This document shows positions 7,767 to 14,618 of a DNA stretch of 30,675 nucleotides, piece after piece. The stretch's first letter is position 1, and the number at the start of each line of letters is the position of its first letter. Both the position numbers and the translations under genes were made by a program. The notes beneath the pieces were generated by a model. The model did not search any database and was not told the origin of the DNA. It saw only the letters and a program-made list of their open reading frames with translations. The stretch lies in IMG/VR virus record IMGVR_UViG_3300027896_000146, positions 1 to 30,675 of that record; one strand, given 5' to 3'. The DNA is from a virus.

Positions 7767-8347
7767 TATTTTCCTCCGTTAATTCCTGTTCCAGATTTTG
7801 TTCCCATTAATATATACTTGCCTTTATAGGGAGTAACACCTTTGGAATTCATTTTCTGTGCTATTCCACCCATACGATTATCAAATTCCAATCTGCCCAC
7901 CTCGCCCAATCCCATCCAGCCATTAAACTCGTAAATGAGTTGCTGGATTATGGTATCAATGCGAGTGGTATAATTATTGAGATGATTGATCTTGTAGTGA
8001 GAATAAACCTCAAATGCTAAAGTAGTAACTCCGATGGTTCTATTCAATGGATTAATATCAAAAGGATAAATACAAAGCACCGTTGTTTCGGTTGTCCAGG
8101 CATCTGATTGACCAGAATCCATGAATATCCTGTAGTCCTCCATTTTTTCCTGCCCTTGAAAGATGAGACTTCTTTTTGTTGCAGCGCTTAAATCTGTTTT
8201 ATCCAAGGCATCTGGAGAATCATAATAAAGTAATTTGAAAATTGTTTCATTTACGTCCAGAAGATGGGTGATACATTTATAGGCGAGTAATGGTAGTCCT
8301 TCGTACTTATTATAGGCAGTTGCCCCAATATTTTCAAATTCGCTCAT
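7766..8347 (-). CDS. Probable neck / tail-terminator protein
   Basis: 193 aa, soluble, mixed alpha/beta. Contains VLCIYPFDINPLNRTIGVTT LAF-type strands followed by a long helix (TRIDTIIQQLIYEFNG) and a Gly-rich end (GLGEVGRLEFDNRMGG ... SGTGINGGK). Its place between a connector-like protein and the tail tube is that of tail-terminator proteins; assignment rests on position and general shape only. Stop overlaps the next start. Confidence 0.5.
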   Translation of the reverse strand: MSEFENIGATAYNKYEGLPLLAYKCITHLLDVNETIFKLLYYDSPDALDKTDLSAATKRSLIFQGQEKMEDYRIFMDSGQSDAWTTETTVLCIYPFDINPLNRTIGVTTLAFEVYSHYKINHLNNYTTRIDTIIQQLIYEFNGWMGLGEVGRLEFDNRMGGIAQKMNSKGVTPYKGKYILMGTKSGTGINGGK

Positions 8348-8348
8348 A

Positions 8349-9647
8349 TTAATATGCGCCTTTTAAATTGATCGTAAACAATTGGGTATGAGTAGGGCTA
8401 GTTGCAGAGGTTGCCAAAATAACAACTGGTTTTCCGATGGACATGGTGATATTTTCAATACTAAAATTATTACCATCAATTGTTGTAAAATCATAACAAT
8501 TTACCGGGGCAGTACTGGTTGCATCTACCGCAAAGGTAAATGTATCGGCGGTTACTGTACCATTTTTATAAAGATTGACGGTATAAGTTTCAGTATCGCC
8601 AACCAGAATAGAATTATCTGTAGGATCAATCTCAATTGAGAATGTATCCGCTGGAGCAGTTCCAGCAACAGTAATTGTCGTATCCCTGTAAACCGTAGAA
8701 TTGTTTTCAAGGGTACAACGGATTTTGGCTGTTCCCGTTGCCAATAAAGTTACCAATCCTGTAGTTGCATCCACAGATACTTTTGATGGAGTATCACTTG
8801 ACCAAATAACATTTCTGGACACTACTTCTCCATTTAGAGTAACGGTAGGAACAAGTGTAATCGTAGCATTCTTTACCCCAGAGAAAGAGGATGGAGATAC
8901 TGTAATGGTATAGGTATATTTATTTGCGTTGGCAATACCATTAGTGAAATCATCGTTCTGTGCATCTTTTTCAGTAGCATTCATAATAAGGGTTAGAAGA
9001 CCATAAGAAGTGTTATCGGTAGTTTGAAGGTTCTGATATGAATTCACCCCTCCGCCTGTAATCCTGTACGCCACCCAATTCGTTGGATTTCCAAAGAGGA
9101 AACGTCGATTGGCTTCCAGTGTAGCGGTAGTGTCATTTAACTGGAGATAGACATGGATTAGACCTTCCAACAATACGAGTCCCGCACTAGAAGAAATATT
9201 GTCTTTCGCTCTGGCTATTTCGTAGTCAATGGCGCAATACCATTCCTGTAATCCTCCACTGTCATCCATCCAGCGAAGAACGTTGTTGCAGCGACGAATT
9301 GTACATGTAGATGATATAGATTTGATATTATTAGTATTTACGCAAACCCATATATTCGAATCAAAACTGAAATAAGAGCCGCGAGTAACATCATGGGGGC
9401 CATTAAAAAGTAATTGTTTGAAATCATCACCCAGCTGATTTCCAATAAGATTGGTTGCAGCTTTGGTTATTCTAACATTTACGTCTTGATCGCAAATTCC
9501 TGTTCCACGAGTTGATTCTTCTTGGATTATCCAAGCATCCGAAGCAACGTTGAACATATCATTAACGTTGGCATTAAAATCATCTATAAAAGTTGCTTGA
9601 GGATTTGGAGCGATGGAGGACGAAATAGGCATATATTTGTAACCCAT
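8349..9647 (-). CDS. Virion protein with C-terminal bacterial Ig-like (BIG_2) domains
   Basis: 432 aa. The N-terminal ~225 residues (SDAWIIQEESTRGTGICDQ, IRRCNNVLRWMDDSGGLQEW, a cluster with four Cys) look like a head-completion or connector protein. Residues about 245-330 form a BIG_2-type repeat (PSSFSGVKNATITLVPTVTL, VIWSSDTPSKVSVDATTGLV, ATGTAKIRCTLENN). A second Ig-like part follows to the end. Such Ig-like domains are exposed on virions and may bind surface glycans. SD AAGGAGG. Between 158-aa and 193-aa neck candidates. Confidence 0.65.
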   Translation of the reverse strand: MGYKYMPISSSIAPNPQATFIDDFNANVNDMFNVASDAWIIQEESTRGTGICDQDVNVRITKAATNLIGNQLGDDFKQLLFNGPHDVTRGSYFSFDSNIWVCVNTNNIKSISSTCTIRRCNNVLRWMDDSGGLQEWYCAIDYEIARAKDNISSSAGLVLLEGLIHVYLQLNDTTATLEANRRFLFGNPTNWVAYRITGGGVNSYQNLQTTDNTSYGLLTLIMNATEKDAQNDDFTNGIANANKYTYTITVSPSSFSGVKNATITLVPTVTLNGEVVSRNVIWSSDTPSKVSVDATTGLVTLLATGTAKIRCTLENNSTVYRDTTITVAGTAPADTFSIEIDPTDNSILVGDTETYTVNLYKNGTVTADTFTFAVDATSTAPVNCYDFTTIDGNNFSIENITMSIGKPVVILATSATSPTHTQLFTINLKGAY

Positions 9648-9656
9648 AGCACCTCC

Positions 9657-10133
9657 TTATGATGGTATAAAATTGTTAGTATACCAAGTTGTCCAATCGG
9701 CGTTTTTGTAGCCATAATCAACTAAACGTTGAGAAATCTCTTCTTTTGTTTTTGTCAAAAGATTAGATTTTGCGGTAAGATTTTGTTGTTCAGAAAATGT
9801 ATGAAAATCCCTGTCCTGAATTTTTGTCCGCATCTGAAGAATGTCATTCACTTCACGCTGGAGCCAGTACTTTACCATAATTTGTGCAAGGATTGTTTTA
9901 TTTTCTGTAGTAAGAGTATAATTGAATTCTCCCGTTGTATCATTTCGATCTTCCAAATTTTGAGTACAGATATCTTCAAAGTCTGGAATCGCCAAAGTGA
10001 ACCATGAATTTACAAGTGTATCAAAATTGGTGGTACTATTGGTTACGTCATCTAAGTAGAGTCCGGTAAGCCGATAATCCGATATTAGTTGGGAGAATAA
10101 ATCATAAACTTCCGTATAAACCGTATTGGTCAT
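9657..10133 (-). CDS. Probable head-tail connector protein
   Basis: 158 aa, helical, acidic, no membrane segment. Sequence such as NTVYTEVYDLFSQLISDYRL and NKTILAQIMVKYWLQREVND fits small adaptor proteins, but the assignment comes from position between capsid and neck genes. No good SD directly precedes the ATG; a GGGAGG site lies farther upstream, separated by a small hairpin (ATCTGTT/AACAGAT, about 10144-10168). This may reflect rearrangement caused by insertion of the neighbouring endonuclease gene. Confidence 0.55.
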   Translation of the reverse strand: MTNTVYTEVYDLFSQLISDYRLTGLYLDDVTNSTTNFDTLVNSWFTLAIPDFEDICTQNLEDRNDTTGEFNYTLTTENKTILAQIMVKYWLQREVNDILQMRTKIQDRDFHTFSEQQNLTAKSNLLTKTKEEISQRLVDYGYKNADWTTWYTNNFIPS

Positions 10134-10210
10134 TTTTATTTAAACATCTGTTAAATAAAAAACAGATATATATTACCTCCCTTCTAAAAAAATTTAATAT
10201 TAAAAAATAT

Positions 10211-10370
10211 TTATTTTGGAAAATTTAGGGGTCTATCTAAATTATGTTCTATAACATAATTATCATACGCTAAAGCCGCTTCAATTTCTGTATTAAAAGT
10301 TCCCACCCATATTTTTAGATGCTCATGCCAAAAAGAACTAACCCATTTGGCAATTCCTTTTGGTTTTTTT
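10211..10370 (-). pseudogene. Out-of-frame C-terminal AP2-like domain of the GIY-YIG endonuclease
   Basis: Reading on in the other frame from the homopolymer at 10364-10371 gives PKGIAKWVSSFWHEHLKIWV, then GTFNTEIEAALAYDNYVIEH and NLDRPLNFPK before a stop at 10211. This is the typical end of an AP2-like DNA-binding domain (W..., GTF.TE.EAA.AYD). One A fewer in the run of eight would fuse it to the upstream 203-aa frame. The break is a real frameshift, a sequencing error or translational slippage. Confidence 0.8.
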
Positions 10371-10949
10371 TGCAATGGATACTGAAAAATATTTTGATGA
10401 CGAATTTTTATGTTTCATTCCAAATGCCCCATTTTCTTTTCCAAATTTTCCATAATTATGGGCTTTTTCACCTTTTTGAGCGTCACTCATCAATTTTTTA
10501 GTTTTTTCTGATTTAGGTTTTCCATAATTATGATTTTTATTTCCCATTCTGGATTCGCTCATTCTCCGTAATGTTTCTTCGGGAAAATGCTTTCCATACC
10601 AGTATGCGTTTTCTCCAGATTTAGCGATGCTCATTTTTCTTTTCCATTCGTCAGTATGATGTAATCCTCTCATGGAACTATCGCCTCCCCACGAAAGATT
10701 ATATCCTCCCTCCGAGGTATGAGAATGCAGTTCTTTAATCCAGAATATTTCTCTTTCATCCAAATCGTCTATTGAACAATATTCTATAATATAGCGAGTA
10801 AAATTTTCTTCGCCATATACTTTAAAAGCATCTAAGAGAGCTTTACAACCTCGATGATAATACCACATTCTTTTTTCAGCGTCTTCCCCTTGTCCAACAT
10901 ATTTATGATGCGTTATATTATTTTCAATTACATAAATTCCACTAGCCAT
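10338..10949 (-). CDS. GIY-YIG homing endonuclease with NUMOD3 repeats, frameshifted at the C-terminus
   Basis: 203 aa before a frame break. N-terminal nuclease domain has GIYVIENNITHHKYVGQG (GIY and YVG motifs), the catalytic Arg region (AEKRMWYYHRG), and conserved Glu in DLDEREIFWIKEL. It continues into four helix-capping NUMOD3 DNA-binding motifs (GLHHTDEWKRKMS, GKHFPEETLRRMSE, GKPKSEKTKKLM, GKFGKENGAFGMKH) and the start of an AP2-like domain (SSKYFSVSIAKK) where the frame is lost at a run of eight A. It makes site-specific DNA breaks that drive copying of its own locus. SD AAAAGGA; own promoter at 11060-11088. No intron surrounds it, so it is free-standing. Confidence 0.88.
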   Translation of the reverse strand: MASGIYVIENNITHHKYVGQGEDAEKRMWYYHRGCKALLDAFKVYGEENFTRYIIEYCSIDDLDEREIFWIKELHSHTSEGGYNLSWGGDSSMRGLHHTDEWKRKMSIAKSGENAYWYGKHFPEETLRRMSESRMGNKNHNYGKPKSEKTKKLMSDAQKGEKAHNYGKFGKENGAFGMKHKNSSSKYFSVSIAKKTKRNCQMG

Positions 10950-10992
10950 TTTTATTCCTTTTCTCGTTCAAGAATTTCTCGAAAAAAAGACT

Positions 10993-11053
10993 GATGGAAA
11001 GACATTCGAGATGATGCCCTGTCCGACAGGTTATGATCCTTTCGTAATCCATC
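10993..11053 (-). promoter_or_regulatory. Structured leader of the GIY-YIG gene
   Basis: In the RNA an outer pairing GAUGGA/UCCAUC (11048-11053 with 10993-10998) encloses a hairpin CCUGU/ACAGG (11018-11030) and a small GGCAU/AUGUC hairpin. It lies between the promoter and the ribosome binding site. Confidence 0.45.
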
Positions 11054-11059
11054 TAAAAT

Positions 11060-11088
11060 AGTTTACCACAATTCTATAATTTTGTCAA
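11060..11088 (-). promoter_or_regulatory. Sigma70-like promoter of the GIY-YIG gene
   Basis: TTGACA (11083-11088), 17-nt spacer, TAAACT (11060-11065) on the minus strand, upstream of the endonuclease and right at the end of the preceding gene. Confidence 0.75.
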
Positions 11089-11096
11089 GATATAAT

Positions 11097-11732
11097 TTAT
11101 GCCATCGGTTGACCAGTTTGAGTATAAAACTTTCCCTCCTCTATTTTCTTTACTAGATCAATACCAGAAACTTTGGAGATAGCGGAAACCAAATTCATAT
11201 CAAAATCGGCACCTGTTGTCATTTTACTGGCAATTAAATCAATAATAAATGTTTTTTGAGAAGAATTTGCGCTTTTGTATAAATCAGCGGCTTCATCTGG
11301 ACTCAATGTTTTATTAAAGATACCTTCAATTGCTTGTTTTGTTAATAACTTATCATAAATGGGAACCAACCCATGGCGACGGATTACTTTCTTATCGGCA
11401 ACATAATACCAACCTTCTTCTAAAAATCTAGGGGATGCTTCCATAACATCAACGAGATGTTGATACATAATCCTCTTAGTTTCTCCAAACCCATTAAAAG
11501 TAAAGACCTTTCCCCTTCCCCCCGGAAGAGTAGAAAGATTTAATTGATAAGGGCAAAGACTAATAACATTTATATATTTTTGAGGACTTATTTCTATTTC
11601 CTCATCATCAAAATCCTCTATCGTACCTTGGTCTACTATTTTAGCCTTTTCTTTCATTACCCTTATATTCTTTACGGGTTTTGCTCCATCAATCTCTTCT
11701 AGGACAGACGGAGTTTTCATTCTTGGTGACAT
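11097..11732 (-). CDS. Phage protein of unknown function downstream of the capsid gene
   Basis: 211 aa from the ATG at 11732, chosen because AAAGGA is suitably placed before it; an upstream in-frame ATG at 11750 has no SD. The N-terminus is charged and flexible, followed by a beta-rich centre (YINVISLCPYQLNLSTLPGG, KVFTFNGFGETKRIM) and a helical C-terminus (DEAADLYKSANSSQKTFIID). Position between MCP and connector genes suggests a head-completion or head-associated role; no motif is recognised. Confidence 0.65.
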   Translation of the reverse strand: MSPRMKTPSVLEEIDGAKPVKNIRVMKEKAKIVDQGTIEDFDDEEIEISPQKYINVISLCPYQLNLSTLPGGRGKVFTFNGFGETKRIMYQHLVDVMEASPRFLEEGWYYVADKKVIRRHGLVPIYDKLLTKQAIEGIFNKTLSPDEAADLYKSANSSQKTFIIDLIASKMTTGADFDMNLVSAISKVSGIDLVKKIEEGKFYTQTGQPMA

Positions 11733-11762
11733 TAAATTTTTTCCTTTCATAATATAGAATTT

Positions 11763-11786
11763 AAGGGGTAGTAAATACTACCCCTT
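11763..11786 (-). terminator. Strong hairpin after the major capsid gene
   Basis: 10-bp perfect stem AAGGGGTAGT/ACTACCCCTT with a 4-nt loop, immediately downstream of the capsid stop. No U-tract follows in the minus-strand RNA, so it may be a 3' stabiliser or a weak terminator. Confidence 0.6.
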
Positions 11787-11800
11787 ATAAAAAAGTCTTG

Positions 11801-12115
11801 TTAAGAAACCGTGATCAATCCAGCAACAGCGTTGGTAGCTACCGCCACGTTCCACATCTTAATGAATGTGGCGTTCTGAGTTAAGTTGCTATTATCAAAT
11901 GGTTGCGTCACATTTGAAAGCGTGGAGCCTTCAATACAAAGCTGAAGTAGTTTATTGGCACCGGGAGAAATAACATATACATTGCTATCACTCAAAACCG
12001 TTGTGAACGGCACATCCCATGCAGCAAACTGATCGAGGAGCATGGTGTCAAAACCGTTAATTGTGCGAACATAACCAACTTTAACTTCATCGCTCTCGAT
12101 ATCATACCGGTAATT
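11801..12115 (-). CDS. Major capsid protein, exon 3
   Basis: C-terminal 104 residues, beginning NYRYDIESDEVKVGYVRTIN and reading GFDTMLLDQFAAWDVPFTTV to the stop. An internal ATG (MLLDQ) can be mistaken for a start, but the frame is open back to the group I intron end at 12116 and has no SD there. Joining in phase 0 to exon 2 gives a capsid protein of about 375-378 aa. The content (GFDTM, beta-rich end with VYVISPGANKLL) fits the end of an HK97-fold capsid P domain. Confidence 0.85.
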   Translation of the reverse strand, partial: NYRYDIESDEVKVGYVRTINGFDTMLLDQFAAWDVPFTTVLSDSNVYVISPGANKLLQLCIEGSTLSNVTQPFDNSNLTQNATFIKMWNVAVATNAVAGLITVS

Positions 12116-12366
12116 CGTTTTTTGTTATCTGTAAGGCTTTTTATCCTTACATTCTTATGATTCTTATTCTCATAAGACCAGCGTACATTTTCATCTTATA
12201 AATAAGATGGAGGATACTCTTGGAGACATTATATTTGTTCAGTCTCTACGCGTTACACCGCTTCTTGGCCTTTCGCTATCCAAAAAGTTTGGCTCGGTAT
12301 TTTCGTTTCAGAATTCACCGATTTTACCCTCTCCACTTATAATATCACTATTGTAAGGGGCAATTA
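12116..12366 (-). ncRNA. Group I intron 2 of the major capsid gene
   Basis: About 251 nt, no ORF. Core pairings seen in the RNA: P3 GAGGGUA/UAUCCUC, P4 UCGGU/ACCGA, P6 GCC/GGU plus an 8-bp extension (CUUUUUGG/CCAAGAAG), P7 GCGUA/UACGC, P7.1 GAGAC/GUCUC, P8 CAUCUU/AAGAUG, P9 UCUUAUGA/UCAUAAGA, P9.1 GUAAGG/CCUUAC. The extra P7.1 suggests an IA-like subgroup. The 3' end is the G at 12116 (phase 0). The 5' splice site is less sure: ends after UUU (12367 side, used here), GAU or GGC all keep frame, but none gives an ideal P1. Confidence 0.9.
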
Positions 12367-12894
12367 AATAAATCGCCGTCATCCGGTAAGACATATCTTA
12401 AGGCTCTTGCAGTTCCAGCGAGAATGGGTTTTAACCCACCATTCCACGCTTGCACTCTCTGGGCTAAAGCAATCATGCTGTCTTGTGTGAAACCAGCAAC
12501 CTTTGTCCAAGAATAAGTAGCACCACTAACAGTATTTAAAGCGGCCATGGCGGCAGCGAATGCAGTATATGCATCACGAGCCATCTGTGCTTCAATCGAT
12601 TTTACTGCTTTGGCCGTAAAATCAGCAAGAGACTCTTTACCAGCAAGAACCTTATATAAAGCAACCTGAACAGTAATCTGATGAGCAACAGGTACAATAG
12701 TCACAGTCGTTTCAAACTGCTTGTGAATTTCTGAAGACTTCTGAGCACGTCCGCCCTGTGAAATAACAAACAGATCACGAGGCTTAATATGGAATGCAAA
12801 ACTATCCCCGAAACCACCGTTAGAAATAGCAGTATAAAGTCCGATATCATCAATCAAAGCATCGGGTAGAATCATATCAATCATGGCAGAAACA
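12366..12894 (-). CDS. Major capsid protein, exon 2
   Basis: Middle ~176 residues of the capsid protein. Reads VSAMIDMILPDALIDDIGLY, FAFHIKPRDLFVISQGGRAQ, TVTIVPVAHQITVQVALYKV and a long Ala-rich helix (AQMARDAYTAFAAAMAALN), consistent with the E-loop, spine helix and P domain of an HK97-fold capsid protein. It is bounded by introns at both ends: an apparent start (MIDMIL) at 12884 and an apparent end (NCPLQ) at 12348 are artefacts of reading into the introns. The exact 3' end may be 12366, 12372 or 12375. Confidence 0.85.
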
Positions 12895-13144
12895 CAAATT
12901 GTTACCTATAGGGCTTTTTATCCCTATACTCTTATGATTTCTATTCTCATAAGTTCAGCATATATATTCATCTCTTTTGAGATGGGAAACGCTCTTGGAA
13001 GTATTTTATTTATTCAACTTCTATGCGTTACGCTGTCTTTTAGCCTTTCGTAATCTAAAAGATTAGCTCGGTATTAGCCATTTCAGCTTTCACCGAATTC
13101 GTTTCCTTCAAATACAATATCACTATTGTAAGGGGCAATTTCTT
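12895..13144 (-). ncRNA. Group I intron 1 of the major capsid gene
   Basis: 250 nt, no ORF. Pairings: P2 ACAAUA/UAUUGU (GUGA loop), P3 GGAAACG (13100-13106) with CGUUUCC (12985-12991), P4 UCGGU/ACCGA, P5 AGC/GCU, P6 GCU/AGC plus UCUUUUAG/CUAAAAGA, P7 GCAUA (13022-13026) with UAUGC (12958-12962), P7.1 GAAGU/ACUUC, P8 CAUCUC/GAGAUG, P9 CUUAUGA/UCAUAAG, P9.1 UAGGG/CCCUA. Exon ends in GCGGU with U pairing the G of IGS GCC; the intron ends in AACAAUUUG. Splicing yields TTT GCG GT|T GTT TCT, an uninterrupted frame. Confidence 0.93.
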
Positions 13145-13437
13145 ACCGCAAAAGTAGCCCATGATACCATTGGATTCATAGCCCATTGTTCGACAGGAAT
13201 GGCAGCATCAAAATTTACACCAGAAAGACGACCAATCTCTGCCTTCAGAGCCTTATTCATCATATCTTCTTTTTCAGAGAACGTCAGTAATTCACCTTTA
13301 GAATTGCGCTCCTGATATTCTCGTTTTACCTTACCGGTTTTGGTGAAATCCAGATAATGTCTCCAATAATCAACAAACATCTTATAAGGACTCAAATCGG
13401 TAGCGAAGCTTAGAACATTAGACGGAATATTAATCAT
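13145..13437 (-). CDS. Major capsid protein, exon 1
   Basis: N-terminal ~97 residues of the main shell protein: MINIPSNVLSFATDLSPYKM ... GELLTFSEKEDMMNKALKAE ... NPMVSWATFAV. Unspliced, the frame runs a few codons into the intron and stops (VRNCPLQ). Joined to exon 2 and exon 3 it gives a protein of about 375-378 aa, a normal size for HK97-fold capsid proteins. Gene order (protease-scaffold, two decoration-like genes, then this) is the standard head order. SD GGAGG is 13 nt from the ATG, rather far. Confidence 0.85.
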
Positions 13438-13468
13438 AATATTTATTTTTCCTCCTTTATAATTTCAA

Positions 13469-14026
13469 TTAACTAACAGCAACAACTTGGAACTTATAAG
13501 CAGTAACTTGCTGAGTATCCGAGATAGTGCCAGTAGGAATACTAAGAGTACCAGTAGAAATCCAAGCCAAAGACAAACCACTAACAGCACCAGTTGCCCA
13601 AACCAACTGATAGTAACCAGATGTAGCAACAACATGTGTATAACTAGCAGAAGCTTTTGTGCCGTATAATGAATCTGAGGTAATGGTAATAATGTCTCCA
13701 ACCATTGGGCGGAAACAATCAATCAAATCCCCAATTTCACTACGAAAATTGCGAGGATCATTATCAAGACCCTTATAAACACTTCCGTTGGCAGCAACAA
13801 TTTTAGTAATTTCTGGGCTATACGCCATCCACATATTGGTAATAGTACCACCACTTTGGGTAGCATTCCAAACCTCACCCTGTTCCGCGTTAGTAGCAGA
13901 AGAAACTTGGGTTAGAAGTTCAAAAACATAGCCGTTATTAATCGCAGCGGCGCAAACCGCTACACGAGTAAGAGCGTCAATGTCAGTAGCACGAATTTTA
14001 TTAGGAACAACAACACCGTAACTCAT
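13469..14026 (-). CDS. Capsid decoration-like protein (second of a tandem pair)
   Basis: 185 aa, beta-rich and acidic. Paralogous to the gene at 14048-14608: shared T DVDALTR/T DIDALTR opening, GEVWxAT, NxWMAxSPE, IAANGxVYKGxDxDPxNF and the ending SxTQQVxAYKFQV. Position between protease-scaffold and capsid genes is that of phage head decoration or stabilisation proteins, which sit on the outside of the capsid lattice. SD AAAGGAGG 9 nt upstream. Two diverged copies may occupy different lattice sites. Confidence 0.65.
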   Translation of the reverse strand: MSYGVVVPNKIRATDIDALTRVAVCAAAINNGYVFELLTQVSSATNAEQGEVWNATQSGGTITNMWMAYSPEITKIVAANGSVYKGLDNDPRNFRSEIGDLIDCFRPMVGDIITITSDSLYGTKASASYTHVVATSGYYQLVWATGAVSGLSLAWISTGTLSIPTGTISDTQQVTAYKFQVVAVS

Positions 14027-14047
14027 TTAATTTTTCCTCCTTTATTT

Positions 14048-14608
14048 TTATGCAGTAGCATATACTTGGAACTTATAGGCTACGACCTGTTGAGTTTCAG
14101 AAATAGCCCCAGCCGTACCCTTGCTGATAAACGTAGTAGCAAGATATTTAAGTGTCAACCCAGTAGCAGGATTAGTCGTAGACCAATACAGTTTCCAAGA
14201 AGAATCATGGGCAACGGCGTAGGTGGAGGCAAGCGGATCGCCAACAGTTAAAGCATCTGCTGTCAGGGTAACTAAATCACCCGGTTCTAGCCTCACAAAA
14301 TCAATTATCTCTCCCGCAACACTATAGAAATTTGCGGGATCAGAATCAATCCCTTTATAAACATTTCCGTTAGCAGCAATAACTTCGATCACCTCTGGAG
14401 AAGCAGCCATCCATAGATTCTTAAGTCCAGAATTTGCGCTAGTAGGAACTGTGGCTGTCCAAACCTCTCCCTGTCCGGTTGTACTGGACTGGGTAAGCAA
14501 TTGAGCAACCCAACCATTATCGAGATCAGAGGCGCAAACACCGCTCCGGGTTAAAGCATCAACATCGGTAAATTGCGGTTTATCAAAACGAACAATCGCA
14601 TGTGTCAT
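14048..14608 (-). CDS. Capsid decoration-like protein (first of a tandem pair)
   Basis: 186 aa, paralogue of the next gene downstream, with about the same length and the same ordered motifs (DALTRSGVCASDLDNGWVAQ, GEVWTATV, NLWMAASPE, IAANGNVYKGIDSDPANF, ETQQVVAYKFQVYAT). Predicted all-beta, no membrane segment. The SD (TAGGAGATAATCT) includes the TAG stop of the protease-scaffold gene, so the two are coupled. A decoration role is inferred from gene order. Confidence 0.65.
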   Translation of the reverse strand: MTHAIVRFDKPQFTDVDALTRSGVCASDLDNGWVAQLLTQSSTTGQGEVWTATVPTSANSGLKNLWMAASPEVIEVIAANGNVYKGIDSDPANFYSVAGEIIDFVRLEPGDLVTLTADALTVGDPLASTYAVAHDSSWKLYWSTTNPATGLTLKYLATTFISKGTAGAISETQQVVAYKFQVYATA

Positions 14609-14618
14609 AGATTATCTC

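Noticed and set aside
11801-13437. Capsid gene read as broken by premature stops (pseudogene)
   Set aside because: Both interruptions fold as group I introns with covarying helices and the exons rejoin in frame.
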